NCBI RefSeq assembly: GCF_000003605.2
Contig: NW_003114465.1
Coordinates: forward strand, 207,771 to 240,960
Direction: 5' to 3'
DNA length: 33,190 bases
Source: Saccoglossus kowalevskii
Taxonomy: Eukaryota > Hemichordata > Enteropneusta > Harrimaniidae
In this document: positions 21,530-32,361 of the stretch, in pieces
Position numbering within the stretch: position 1 is the first letter of the stretch
Layout: each line of letters opens with the position of its first letter
The notes under the pieces: model-generated
What the model was told of the DNA's origin: nothing
What the model saw: only the letters and a program-made list of their open reading frames with translations
Databases searched by the model: none
Translations under genes and position numbers: made by a program

Positions 21530-22390
21530 ATGAATGACATAGTCCGCTTTGGAATTAGGGGAAATGTTATTCATGCCAAAAATAAAGTTGTGGACCAAAA
21601 GTATAGTTAGTAATTTAGAGTGAATCAACATAAATTAGATGTATTAAATTACTTTTCCAAAATCGAAATATATGGCCAGAAACAGGATAAGCTATTCGTG
21701 CATTTTTGTATCCAAACTGAATTTTCTTTGTCTGGGCTAATGTACAGAGATATAGTAGTATGGTCAAAAAGCAATAATACAGAGAGTGAACCATCTTTTA
21801 TCTGATTGTGAAAATAATTGTCATGGATATGTATCATATAATGTATAATTTGAAGAGAAAAAAAGTCAACAATACATTTTGAAAAAAACTAGGTGGCTGC
21901 CAGTTGGTCATTTTGGATTCGAACACAAATTACCAAGGACATGTATCCCAACATAAACAATGTTTGTACCAAATTTAAACTAAAAAATCCCGTTGAAGAA
22001 ATCACATTCTTCAAAAAACGAGATGAATGCCAGTCTTTGGTCTGATTATGGAACAAACTGATATAAATATGTATTCCTATATTTCTGATGTATGAAAAAA
22101 TGAATGGAAATGGTATAAAAGCCTTAGTGATATAGTTGTAATGTCAAAAAGCAAGATGCCCACCAGTCGGCTATCTTTAATCCGATTGTAAAAAAAATGA
22201 ATGGAAATGTAATCTAAAACGTACCATTCATGTGAATCATACTTATAAAAAAAATGACAAAGCATGCATAAGATACCATATTTCCAAAACACATCATGGC
22301 GGCTGCCAGTCAGACGGAAAGACGGACGGAGACCGAGTTATAAGTGCTCGTTTAGAACTTTGTTCGAACGGCGACTAATAAAGCTGGCAG
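21530..22390 (+). repeat. Dispersed non-autonomous repeat with internal subrepeats
   Basis: Sub-units recur within this segment: 'ggctgccagt.gg.cat.tt..atccgat' followed by 'aacaaa.tgatatg.atatgtat' and 'ggtcaaaaagcaa/tgtcaaaaagcaa'. The right part ends in a distinctive block (gccagtcagacggaaagacg, then tataagtgctcgtttagaac and gttcgaacggcgactaataa), which looks like an element terminus. Related sequence lies at 30030-30430 and, weakly, near 10300-10370. Short open frames inside it are artefacts of the repeat. Confidence 0.65.
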
Positions 22391-22784
22391 TCCCTGATTG
22401 CCCATACTTGTATCTTAGTATTGTGTGCATTTTATAGGTTTATTGTTTATTTATGTTATTTCAATCAACATCACACTGATTCTGTGTTGTTATAAAATAA
22501 GTGCATATATAGAGTAATTAATAAAAATATAGAATGGTGGCATTGATTATGTGTATCCCGTATTTCAAAGAATGCACACGATTCAACACGCAACACGCAT
22601 AAAGGTGGCAGTAAAATTGTGTATGTATCACCTTAATGTGGTGCATACATAGTATCATACATTGTTCTCTTCTCAGTGAGAGCTGGGCCAACTGAATGAA
22701 GTAGAAAAGTTCTAAGCTGTGCAGTAGAACATCAATTAGTACGTAAAAATACTTTTAATACATGTACTATTCTTACACATTGAA

Positions 22785-22935
22785 GGAGGAAGGATCACAA
22801 TTTGTCATGCACCATTCAAGGGGAAGGTCAGCAAATTTCATGCAAATGTTTGTGAAGGGTCATATATTTTTATGTGCGTGACTTTCAAAAAAACACCGAC
22901 CTATCTCGTCATGTAATTTGTGTCCAGTACCTTTT
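22785..22935 (+). repeat. Dispersed repeat related to 20745-20905
   Basis: Phrases 'gaaggatcacaatttgtcatgca', 'ggggaaggtcagcaaatttcatgca' and 'gaagggtcatatatttttatg' recur as imperfect direct sub-repeats of about 35 bp. They parallel 'gggtcactgattttcgtgca' and 'gggtcacaattttttgtgca' at 20801-20890. No coding signal. Confidence 0.5.
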
Positions 22936-23147
22936 TGTGGTATCTAACGAGGTATTTTCTTCCTACCATGATATTAGGAAATGCGAACTCCAAATATGGA
23001 ATGATTACGCGCGTGAGAGTCCTCTAATAATAAAAACAAACATGGCTGCCACCAGTATTCGACTCCACACAAACAAGTTCGCTAATTCTGTTCTAACCAT
23101 TTTGAATTTTGGCATTCCCATAATATATCCGTGGAAGAAATATATGT

Positions 23148-23303
23148 ATATATAATAATAAGGTTATTATGAGGATACCGCAAAGTATGCACCCAGACAG
23201 TACATCGTCGCATCGACCTCCGCTGCGCGTCGGTTGATACTCTCACTGTACTGTCTTCAGGCATACTTTGAGGTATCCTCTAATAACCTCATATTATATA
23301 TAA
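23148..23303. repeat. Foldback / MITE-like inverted repeat
   Basis: The left arm at 23161-23203 (aggttattatgaggatacc...gacagtac) pairs with 23248-23289 (gtactgtctt...ataacct) with few mismatches. AT-rich flanks extend the pairing by about 10 bp on each side. The 44-bp loop itself contains a smaller complementary pair (atcgac / gtcggttgat). Size and form fit a short non-autonomous foldback element. Confidence 0.85.
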
Positions 23304-24660
23304 ATAAATTATGACATATAATTATTATACTTTATAGTCATATTTTTTATAACAAGTATATATGTTCAGTGTGCGAGTTATTATATAAAAAACATAGCTA
23401 AAAGTGTATTTTTATAGACATAAAATTAAAAATTCCCTCGAAATTTATTTTATCAAAGATTATATATAATCAAGACAATTGATATAAACAAGAAAATTAC
23501 AATTGACATTCTGTCATTATACACATATAAACCGGTGGGACATTTTTATTTTTAGTTATATAAAATAAAGTACAATTTCAGAAATACTCAATCCATTGTT
23601 ATACACACGCACATATAGCATTATTTATATATAATGAAAACTGCTCACCGTGTGCTTACATTATATACGTATAATAGAAATTGCACTCCCGAGCCGCTCA
23701 TAATATAAATTATGTATCTAATAAAAACATCATCAGAGCCCGGAGGTTCAACTGAATCAGTCTGTTTCAATGGCAAGGAAATTGTCGAAATTGTGTCGTG
23801 CGCACATTGAAAGATATTAAAGAACACTGTGATCAACAAACCGACTGCAGTACTGATCGATCTCGAGGAGCATCGAGAGTAATGTCGACGAACGCAGCTA
23901 TAGGTGGAGCTATAGAGGACGCTATTATAGCAAACTATGGAGAACCCTCCTTGGGGCCTAATGTTCGTTTTTGATTGAAAAGTTTTGACAAAAATGTCAT
24001 GGAATATACAAATTCACTTCACTATTATTCAGTCAAGCGAGTCAAAATAAAATAAAAACAAAACGTACTTTTGTAAAAAATGGCATTCGTTTAAGTGATT
24101 AAAGTTACAGTGAAATTGCATCTCCATGACTACATTTCTGGCCCAAAATACCCCCATAGCATATTTGTGTTGGGATGTCTTTGATATTTTCACATACCTC
24201 AAACAATATGAATATTTTTCCGCAAAAATATCAAAAAACAAAATTAGTTTATAGAACTGATTTAAAAAAGAATGAAACATTCAGGAACAACAACAACCCA
24301 CTGATAATGTCATTGGTTGGCGCTATTTTCAAACAAAATATTTAAATGTTTATTGTAAATAATACAATACTATAAGCGTGTGAATTACATTGATTACAAT
24401 ATGGCATAGGTTCCAATGTAAAGAAAGCAGAATACTATATTAAAACAGCTGAAGAACGACAAAAAACCAACAAAAATATGGATAAATAAAAGATAGAAAA
24501 TATACGTAAATCAGAGCTTATACAAATTTGTTTGTGTTTAATGAAATTAGAACATCGTATTCCATTTAATAATATTTGAATATACAAAATCGGCAACACG
24601 TGTGACTTGAGTTAGTGAACTTTGTTGTTTGTGAGCACAGTCCTCAAATTGTATATGTGG
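23304..24660. other. Gene-free AT-rich stretch
   Basis: No gene recognised. Many short TA-rich tracts occur (tatataatca, tatataatg). The open frames at 23645-23839 and 24029-24280 on the minus strand have no motif or splice context. Confidence 0.4.
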
Positions 24661-24666
24661 GGAAAA

Positions 24667-24675
24667 TATAAATAG
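24667..24675 (+). promoter_or_regulatory. Possible TATA box of the O-fucosyltransferase gene
   Basis: TATAAATAG lies about 410 bp before the start codon at 25085, on the same strand. It would imply a 5' UTR of about 380 nt if unspliced. In AT-rich DNA such a match is expected by chance fairly often, so this is only a candidate. Confidence 0.25.
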
Positions 24676-25084
24676 CTCTGTTTCAGCTAAAAAGAATTTA
24701 CTGAGTCATGTTGTCAATGAAAATTGCATTTTAAAATTATTTTTAAATTTTTTTTTTTAAATGTTCATTGAATTCACTTTCTGGATGAAAGAAATTACTT
24801 TATTTTGTGGGATTGTGTCTCAATGTAAAATTGCTCAAATAACTAGAGGCAAGTTGTAAAAAGATTCTTATATCTGTGGCCAAATATCAGGATTCCAGTC
24901 TGTAGTCTTCTTTGTGTATACACATCTGTTCGTTATAGGTTCAAATACACATCGTAATTGACGCTTTTCTGCTTCGCAAAGCAGACATTTATTTGCAGGT
25001 GACAAATATCAAACAAGTTCAAAACTGACACATACTTTTCATTACTAGAGCAGATGAAGAATACTTTTTACCAATCTGACAACA

Positions 25085-25333
25085 ATGAAAGCACTAATGT
25101 ATATCCTCATCGCTGCCATGGTTATCACCACTTTTCTTTATGGAATGCATACTCGTTCTAATAAATTACCAAAGCTTCTAATAAAACAAATCCATGCCAG
25201 GGGAAAACCACCAGTGCATGACGCATGGGAAGACAATGTTGTCAATAATGACGAAGCATTGAAGAAGTTAGTTGCTGACAACCATAATCATACAAAGACG
25301 GCAATAAAACAGCCTGATGAAAAAAGTGATAAG
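25085..25333 (+). CDS. O-fucosyltransferase-like gene, exon 1
   Basis: Exon 1 encodes the start Met, the signal anchor and the first stalk unit (DNVVNNDEALKK ... KQPDEKSDK). It ends at AAG before a GTAGAA donor, phase 0. Read through the donor, the frame would stop six codons later, which supports splicing here. Confidence 0.8.
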
Positions 25334-27333
25334 GTAGAAAACTATTAGATTATTAAAATTAATATGTGAACTAGGATGTAAACATACAATGTTTTACACG
25401 TGATCACAATGGTATACACTGTTATTTTAAACTCGGAATATGGAATCGTACATAAAGCCCCACTTGTACTATTTTTTGTTTAGATTTACTTTACAATTTC
25501 CGTTTCAATATATTTGTTTTACTGTGAACAAAAAAGCACCCCAACCAGCGGCATTTTGTAAACAAAATAGCAATGTTGATAGTTAAAATATAACAGTTTG
25601 TTATGATATCACTAGTGTTACTTTGTTAGCAAAACAGTGTGCTACATTGCAATACTGCCGGCTGGGTTGTTTGTCGTACACAGTAAAAAGTAATCTTCTA
25701 AATTTAACAAAAAATCAATGTAACATTGTTCTATTATAAAATATTTATCGGATTAGATGCCATGGTATTGGGAACATTCATTTGTTTAGTTCGAATTGTA
25801 TCTTTCAAAATATATAAGAGTATAACTCTTTAAAACATATATATTCAAATAAAAATCATACATTTGTGACAGACAGAGCAAAATATACGTCGAATTATAT
25901 ATTTCTGTCAAGAGTGATGAAGTCCAGTTTGCATTTACAACAACTGAAATACATTATCTCAACCCGGCTCTTCATTATGTGAGCCAGCTAAACACTCTTC
26001 TATCAATAAAGCAGATGATATACTTCCGTTTGCCACTGCAGCTTTTGCAAAGTTGGCACAACTTGCTATATTATTATTATTATTATTTGAATGTATAACT
26101 AATTTTTGCTATTACTTTATTTAATTATATCAGTCAGTCAGTAATCATCATAGGCATGACGCATATATAATTCCAGCAAAGGCGGACAAAATAGTCGATA
26201 ATGAGGAAGCAATAAAGAAAGGAATTACGGCTTACAAAAACCCTAAACGTGTAATGGAAACAAAACAGCCCGATGCCAAAGGTGATAAGGTTTGTAGCGT
26301 GGCGTAACGGGGAGAGCGTCCATTTACAGTGGCGAGGCGTGTGTTCTAGGTTTTGGGGTTCGTAAATGTGCCTGTAACTTCGATGACTAGATGGAACGAC
26401 CATTTGGTAAATGTGCAACAGTTCAACGTACATACAAAATGTTTGACATACTATTACGATGGTATACATCAACCTACATTATATATGCGTCGTTAAAACA
26501 GGCCGCTCCCAAATAATTAAATGTTGTACTTACAGTGTCTCTCACTGCAAAAATACATAGCCATCAATTATTATTACTGATATTATTATTTAGTAGTATT
26601 ATTTAGATCCAGCATACACATTTCTAGTAAGTATTTTTTGTTTGTTTTGTTTCAGCGAGTCAATGGTCAACATGCCAGTCACAGACATGGTCAATATATG
26701 ATTCCAGTTCTTTACGATGGTAATGGACCAAATTGCCAATACCAATCTTTCAGAGGAGCTATGAAATATGCTCTTAAGGAAAACTTAACATTGACTGAAA
26801 ACTTTTTTATCAACCACTGGACAGCAGGAAATAAATTCGGGGGCAGAAAATTCCTCAATGAAACATTTGATATAAACAAAATAAAAGAAGTGTTAGACTT
26901 AATCCCACTCAATCAATTTAAAGATATATGCAATGGAACAGTTGATAAAGTTATATTTCCAGGGAGTTGTGCGGCATCGAATAAAATATTTGACATATAC
27001 AAAAAAATGAGTAAAGAGTTTACTTCGTTATATGATATCAGACTTCCAACTTTAGACCGAAATGATAATTTGACACAAATTGGAGACGATTTGGTATTAA
27101 AAGTAACTGACAACAATCAGTGTATGGCATTAATCGGCCCAGATCGACGGTGTACAGTTAAAGCGACAAACGAAATCATTAACCAGGCTGACCTCCATAT
27201 GATACGAACTGAGGAGATTAGAACTCTGGCAAAGAAAATCTCAAAAACAATCTGTGATGGTGAACCATACGTAGCTATGCAATGGAGAAACAGATCAGGG
27301 GAAGCGTGAGTTACCATCATACATGTTTTATAT

Positions 27334-27404
<71 letters not shown>

Positions 27405-30400
27405 TATTCTATAGCCCCATCGCGACTTGTGTGTTGCCTCCACGTACGTGTACTGACTGCATAACTAAAATGTATAGAAGACACTGGCAATGTCTTGCCA
27501 CCCAAAAATAATTTGTCAGTAGGAGACATTGGCCTGTGAAACGTAGTTGAACTCAGCCAGGAAGACACGCCTTGGGCCAATATATTGTATAATTATAAGC
27601 CACTGAGCTGTAGCAATACATTTGATCAATCAGCACAAGTAACATTTTGAAACCAAACTCGTTGGCGAATATTACTAAAAACTTTCCATATTACACGGAC
27701 ATAAACCACATAGTTTCGGGTAAATCTCCCCAAGCAGAGCGGGCCTCCCAGTAAATCTAAAAACTCTGCAGTGGTGCAACCTACCGATATACTGGCTGCC
27801 ATAATTTAATTCAAAGTGCTAGGAAAGGTCAACATATCTTTCCCATCAACTAATAGTTACCCCCATGTGTTGGAACAGTCAACACATCAGATAGGACCAT
27901 CTTTGTTATTTCTCTGCTTAAAATAACTCTTCAAACCTGAAATCTTTGATTCAGTTGCTTTAAGTTTGTACGTTGAATTATGAAACCGCCGTATATTTAA
28001 AAAGAGGTCAGAACCTTTTTTAGATACACTTTTGACTTTGTTAAGCGAGTGATTGTCCATCGTCGTCCGTGTCAACTTTTTACCTTTTCAAATTCTTCTT
28101 ATAAACTACAAGCCTGATTGCTTTGATACTTGGAGTATGTGTACCTTTGGTAGACCTGACTTCAAGTTTATGGTATCTTCAAATCACTAATTTTGGTGAA
28201 TATTTTTGATAAAATATGATATTTTTGACTTATTGTTAAAATCCGGCGGATTGATTTGATAATTATAAATATATGTAATTTTTGATGAATATTTGTGTCC
28301 TGTTTGATAAAACGTTATATTTTTGACTTCTTGTTAAAAACTGATTAATATTATACTTAAAGGTGCTCTCAGATTTGTTCATTTGTTGATGATGTCTTCA
28401 ATTCTTGAAAATGAAATGTGCATTGCTAACAGCGGAGCTATCTCAGCCAAAAGGCTGCTCGTTATTTTTTAAAAAAGTTGCATTTCATCACCTCGAAATT
28501 GAGAAATGCTAAGAATTTAACAGGTTATGTTTTAATTTATATTCTCAAACATTTGGTCAGTACATGAATATTTTCCCCTTGTATAGCAATACGTAATATA
28601 TTCGCAAAATTTAAAGAAATCCATAGACTTTCGTGGAACTATTACGGCACAATAATACCATGATCATTGACTACCTGTGAAATCTTCACACAATACTTCG
28701 GATAATTTCAATTCACAAGAATTAAAATACTTGGAGTAAAAATAAAACATTAAGACATGCTATGTTAATAGATATTGATGGCAGCTTAAATACAGTTCAT
28801 AATTAAACAATGTTTGCCAGCAAAGAGATATGTAGCAGAATCAAAAATATTAGATGTTTTGTCCTGTCAAAGTCTTGTAAAATATTTGTCTTTAATGTGG
28901 TCGTCATTTGTCGTGTGGTATGCGTTCATATATTCGAATGTGTTACGTGTGTGGAATATGTTTAAATTGATATGTAGTTGTAGTTAATAATTGCCAAAAA
29001 ACTCAAGTTATTAATATTAATCCTTGATAATTATGCATCATAGATGAGAAGTTTGTTCTGTAATATCGCGTTTTACTCTCATCAATTACAGTTGTGCCAA
29101 ATCAAATAAACGATGTAGCCCAGATTCGCCATTGATGGTGAATATTAGCAAAATTGCTGACTCAACTGCTGAAGGAGTTAAACAATTTATGACAGAAAGA
29201 AATATTAGATGTGTGTATGTTGCTTTCCCTCCATTCGGTTCAGTAAGTATCACATCACCACACAGTATCATATTGTTTTTTCATAGATATGAAATTTTGT
29301 TTTTACCATATATGTGTCCAGTTTGCAATACTTTTGACAATTTGTGATACCATCTAAAGAGGAAGTAGTTTTTTACTGCTTTATACCATTTCTTTTAAAA
29401 GTTTAATATCTCTACTGAATAATTCGGTAACAGACGTGATTTTGCTGCCATCTTTTATTCGACAGGTTGGACATTTGTTTCTCATTTCTCATGAGTGCTT
29501 TAACCATTGAAGTTGATATTGCATGTAATTGCAAACTTCTTACAATAAAATAAAATAAAATAACGTTAATTCAATATGGCGACGTACAGAGCATTCGTTT
29601 GCAAGCAAAATCATATTTTTTAACTGATTTTGTGTGTCGATACTGTACATTTAATTTGGTAAGTAAACTATTCCTGTTCACACATGCACTGTTATTTTAA
29701 AGGTAATTAAAATAGTGTTTTGAGAATTACGAGACACTTTCATATGTTGACCAACATGCTTGGAGAGGTAAATTGCATTGTTTTAGTGAGGCTCTAAGCC
29801 GTGTTCCTATAGTTTCTTAGAGCTTAGATCTGATGCATCTCAGAATAAACAAGCCATGCATGGCATACTCGTTAGTTATCAAATCTAAGTTATACGGTTT
29901 TGTTACTTAATCATACTGAGAAATATTGCTCTGGAACATCATATATGCATTTCTATAGAATGACATATAATGAATATTTAACATTCAAAGATAATCAATC
30001 AGTCAAAGTATGTCAGAGATATGGCACTAGAGCCGCATTCATTAAACGAAATGGCTGCTAGTCTGGTTCTGTAATGTCAGAAATGCTTGATTTTTGATGA
30101 TTTCTAGCACAAATATGGCCACTATTCGATCATTTTGAATCGGATCGTCAGACCAATATATCTGTATATCTATGAGGTAATGTATAATGAATATTCTAGA
30201 ACCATATTGAATAAAACAAAATGGCCGCCAATCAACCATTTTGAATCCGATCTCAATAATAAAATGACGTGCATCAAGGTCCCATTATGTTCTATATATG
30301 TACCAAGTTTTAACAAAATATATTTGTAAACAGTCCAGAAATACTTGATTTTGATGATTTTTCAGTACAAAAATCACTGCCATTCAGCCATCTTGAATTA

Positions 30401-32087
30401 GACCATGGAACAAATTGATATGCATATGTATAATTTTATGTATGAACTATGTGTGAAGTTTTAATGTAATAAGCTCGGGTATGTATAAGATATAAATCTA
30501 GGTCAATCCACAAGTCCCCATTTTCGAACTAAAATAATGAAATTTTGACATTTATGACAACACGTTATGGATTTCAACTGTGAAAAAGGCCAATGAATTT
30601 TCAAGCTTATATTATATATCTAATAAGTTGCATAAACACCATATAAAGCCAGATTTATAGCAAGTTCATCTAAGTGCTCAACCAAAGAACTCAACTGTTC
30701 TTTCTACCAACAAAAATGCGATGTTATATTTTACAGAAGTGGTATCGACCTAATGTGGATAATGCAGAACAATGTTTCTATAATATTTCTGCTATCAAAA
30801 TTGTTGACTTTTCCACACTTTATAATATCATACCACAGAAGATAACATCGTCATTATGTTTGAATAATTGATTGATATGTGGAGTTTAGTGACGATGTCT
30901 TTCAACAAAGCATTGCAATCCCATAAGAACAAATTGTGCTCCTCAGCTCAGTTTTTTACTCACATAAGGCAGAATGTTTTTAGAAACTAAAAAATATATG
31001 ATGTAACATCATTAAAATTAAAAGAGACAGGAAAGCAAAATAATTTAGCCAAGTTCAACTTTTGAAGTTATAGATAAAATTATTTTTCACAACATAGATA
31101 TGATGTCGCACAATCTATTGCTGGGGCATCAAAGTGACGGACTACATGATACTGATGAAAAGTTGAATATATCTAGTAAATGAAAAGTGATTTAAAAAAC
31201 TGTAAATTACATTCTCCTACATTTGTGGAGTTCTTTCATCTGGGAGTATTATGTTGTTTGCCTTTAATACAAATCTGCGTTTTCGTGTTTACCAAATTGT
31301 CAAATTGTTAGACGTCTTTTTTTTTTGGTTATTAATTAATCTATTGATTGGGTGCATCGTCACCCACTACCTAATTTCTTCTTCGTTAGTATCTGGTACA
31401 TATATGACGGCAAAACCCACCTCATCACCTATCCCAATTGATTATTTCAAATAACCAATACGACATTTAAGACTTACTTTTCTCTCCAAGGCTCCTGTTT
31501 TTAACTAGGCAATCCACCACAATCCACAACATGTACATTTCTTAAATGGTAAACCGGAATCCTTGTATTCATACTCAAATTTCAAATAATTTCAAATCTA
31601 TTTTCCACTCACTGAACAACTTGCTTGTAGTTTTACTTAGTCCATTTGAACCAAATAACTTTCCCCAAATTCTCTATAATTCTCTTCTACTCACAATTCG
31701 CTTTATTACTAATATCTGTATTCAGTTGTCTACGTCAAAAACACTGCAATATTTTCAGTTGACAAGGTTTTTTTTTACCAAGAATTAATTTTCAGTTTCT
31801 AAAATGTTATAATAGCGTTGCATTTGAACTTCTCATCAAAACTAATCATGGTTAATTGAACATGACAATTATCGCTCACAATTAACCAATAATAAATCCA
31901 CATTTAAATACAGTCTAATCACATTGTTTGATGACACAGGAAATTGTAAACAAGCTAAAGAAGGCAAATATCAAACACATTGTCTCAAGAACTGATATAA
32001 CCAGCAAATCGTATCCAGTGAAAATCAGAGATGAGATAAGATTAGACAACTACCATGTTGCACTTTTGGAGCAAGAAATCTGTAGTC
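25085..32087 (+). CDS. GDP-fucose protein O-fucosyltransferase-like, type II membrane (3' end beyond the window)
   Basis: This family transfers fucose from GDP-fucose to protein Ser/Thr in the secretory pathway. Five exons join in phase: 25085-25333, 26182-26289, 26656-27305, 29092-29242 and 31940-32087, together 435 codons plus 1 nt. All introns are GT-AG. The start ATG has A at -3. Residues 4-20 (LMYILIAAMVITTFLYG) form a signal anchor, giving a Golgi/ER lumenal enzyme. A charged stalk of about 100 residues follows, then the catalytic region: NHWTAGNKFGGRKF, VDKVIFPGSC, YVAMQWRNRSGEAC (the family's H.R.-like GDP-fucose region, here Q-W-R), CVYVAFPPFGS and YHVALLEQEIC. The last is the usual block before the C-terminal conserved motif, which must lie in the missing exon. 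Seven N-glycosylation sequons are visible. No stop or frameshift was found, so it is probably functional. Its acceptor specificity cannot be told from sequence. Confidence 0.85.
26069..26088. repeat. (TTA)n microsatellite
   Basis: About six uninterrupted TTA/TAT units lie in intron 1 of the O-fucosyltransferase-like gene. Confidence 0.8.
26182..26289 (+). CDS. O-fucosyltransferase-like gene, exon 2 (duplicated stalk unit)
   Basis: This 36-codon exon has acceptor ...ccagcaaag and donor GTTTGT, both phase 0, so it can be skipped without breaking the frame. It encodes DKIVDNEEAIKK ... KQPDAKGDK, clearly similar to the end of exon 1, and both end in D-K at the donor. The upstream AG (ttccag, 26175-26176) would put the exon out of phase. 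The antisense open frame across it has no motif. Confidence 0.7.
26656..27305 (+). CDS. O-fucosyltransferase-like gene, exon 3 (main catalytic part)
   Basis: Acceptor tttgtttcag, donor GTGAGT, length 650 bp, leaving two bases (GC) that join T of exon 4 to give Ala. It encodes about 216 residues from RVNGQHASH to RNRSGEA, including five sequons (NLT, NET, NGT, NLT, NRS). This is the exon whose decayed antisense copy lies at 5374-5834. An ATG at 26638 lies in the intron and is not a start. Confidence 0.85.
27331..27404. repeat. (TTTA)n microsatellite in intron 3
   Basis: About 18 perfect TTTA units start some 25 bp after the exon 3 donor at 27306. The repeat creates spurious open frames (FIYLFIYLF...) in two registers. 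Long perfect runs such as this are usually length-polymorphic. Confidence 0.95.
28110..28450 (+). repeat. Second block of the 157-bp repeat family (intron 3)
   Basis: It starts with aagcctgattgctttgatac, matching the units at 318, 475 and 632. It contains about two shortened units and a partial third (ctctcagatttgttcatttg, then gatgatgtctt). It ends at aacagcggagctatctcagcc, whose first part is the reverse complement of the motif at 270-285. This suggests that the element has short terminal inverted ends around a variable number of 157-bp units. Confidence 0.65.
29092..29242 (+). CDS. O-fucosyltransferase-like gene, exon 4
   Basis: Acceptor aattacag, donor GTAAGT, ends in phase 0. It encodes CAKSNKRCSPDSPLMVNISK through CVYVAFPPFGS. 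The K.YVA.PPFG block is typical of the second Rossmann-like half of O-fucosyltransferases. It has one sequon (NIS). Confidence 0.8.
30030..30430 (+). repeat. Dispersed repeat, related to 21530-22390 (intron 4)
   Basis: Three imperfect direct units, each with an 'aatggc(t/c)gc(t/c)a.tc..ccattttgaat(c)cgat' core and 'gaaatacttgatttttgatgatttt' spacer, spaced roughly 110-170 bp apart. The same core occurs at 21890-22310. Open frames inside it are not genes. Confidence 0.65.
30674..30871 (+). pseudogene. Possible Penelope-like reverse transcriptase relic
   Basis: The frame contains IKIVDFSTLYNIIPQKI, close to the (F/Y)DFSTLYT.(I/L)PH.KL motif A of Penelope-like and related reverse transcriptases, where the Asp is catalytic. 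The preceding KWYRPNVDNAEQCF also fits the usual upstream region loosely. The match stops soon after and no other RT motif was found. The fragment lies in intron 4 of the O-fucosyltransferase-like gene. The class assignment is tentative. Confidence 0.45.
30900..31930. other. Intron 4 remainder, no gene seen
   Basis: Open frames at 31251-31454 and 31546-31788 have no recognised motif. The first encodes a hydrophobic stretch (FFFWLLINLLIGCIV), expected by chance from the T-rich sequence. Confidence 0.4.
31940..32087 (+). CDS. O-fucosyltransferase-like gene, exon 5
   Basis: Acceptor gatgacacag, donor GTAAGT, ends in phase 1. It encodes EIVNKLKKANIKHIVSRTDI through YHVALLEQEICS. The A.(L/V)EQ.IC block normally precedes the G(S/T)..ST(W/F) motif that completes the active site. 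That motif is not seen before 33190, so at least one more exon lies downstream, past the minisatellite. Confidence 0.8.
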
Positions 32088-32179
32088 GTAAGTATTTGCA
32101 TATGATTACAGAGTAACTCCTAATTTAAAAAACCTCGACTTTTTGAATCGTCTATGATGTAATTCAATGGTGACATGAT

Positions 32180-32361
32180 TTTAACATGGATTTAAGGATG
32201 TATGTCTGATGTAGGATTTGTCACATTCAGATAAAGCATTAGTCATAAAGTACTTTTGTACAGCAGTATTTGTACAGCAGGATTAGTTACAATTGATATC
32301 TAATACTGGTCCTACTGGTTTTGTATTAGTCACATTTAGTTCAGGATTGATCACAGTGATT
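32180..32361. repeat. Degenerate lead-in to the minisatellite
   Basis: Phrases such as 'aggatttgtcacattcag', 'aggattagttacaattga', 'tattagtcacatttagttc' and 'aggattgatcacagtga' recur at roughly 50-60 bp. They are diverged and differ from the 26-bp unit that follows. Confidence 0.4.

Noticed and set aside
26134-26472. 112-residue minus-strand frame
   Set aside because: It overlaps exon 2 of the O-fucosyltransferase-like gene on the other strand and has no motif.
26712-27320. Three minus-strand frames of 66-67 residues under exon 3
   Set aside because: They are shadows of the O-fucosyltransferase exon. The plus frame is continuous for over 200 codons with correct splice sites.
27282-27511. 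Open frames encoding repeated LFIYLFIY
   Set aside because: They are produced by the TTTA microsatellite and are not genes.
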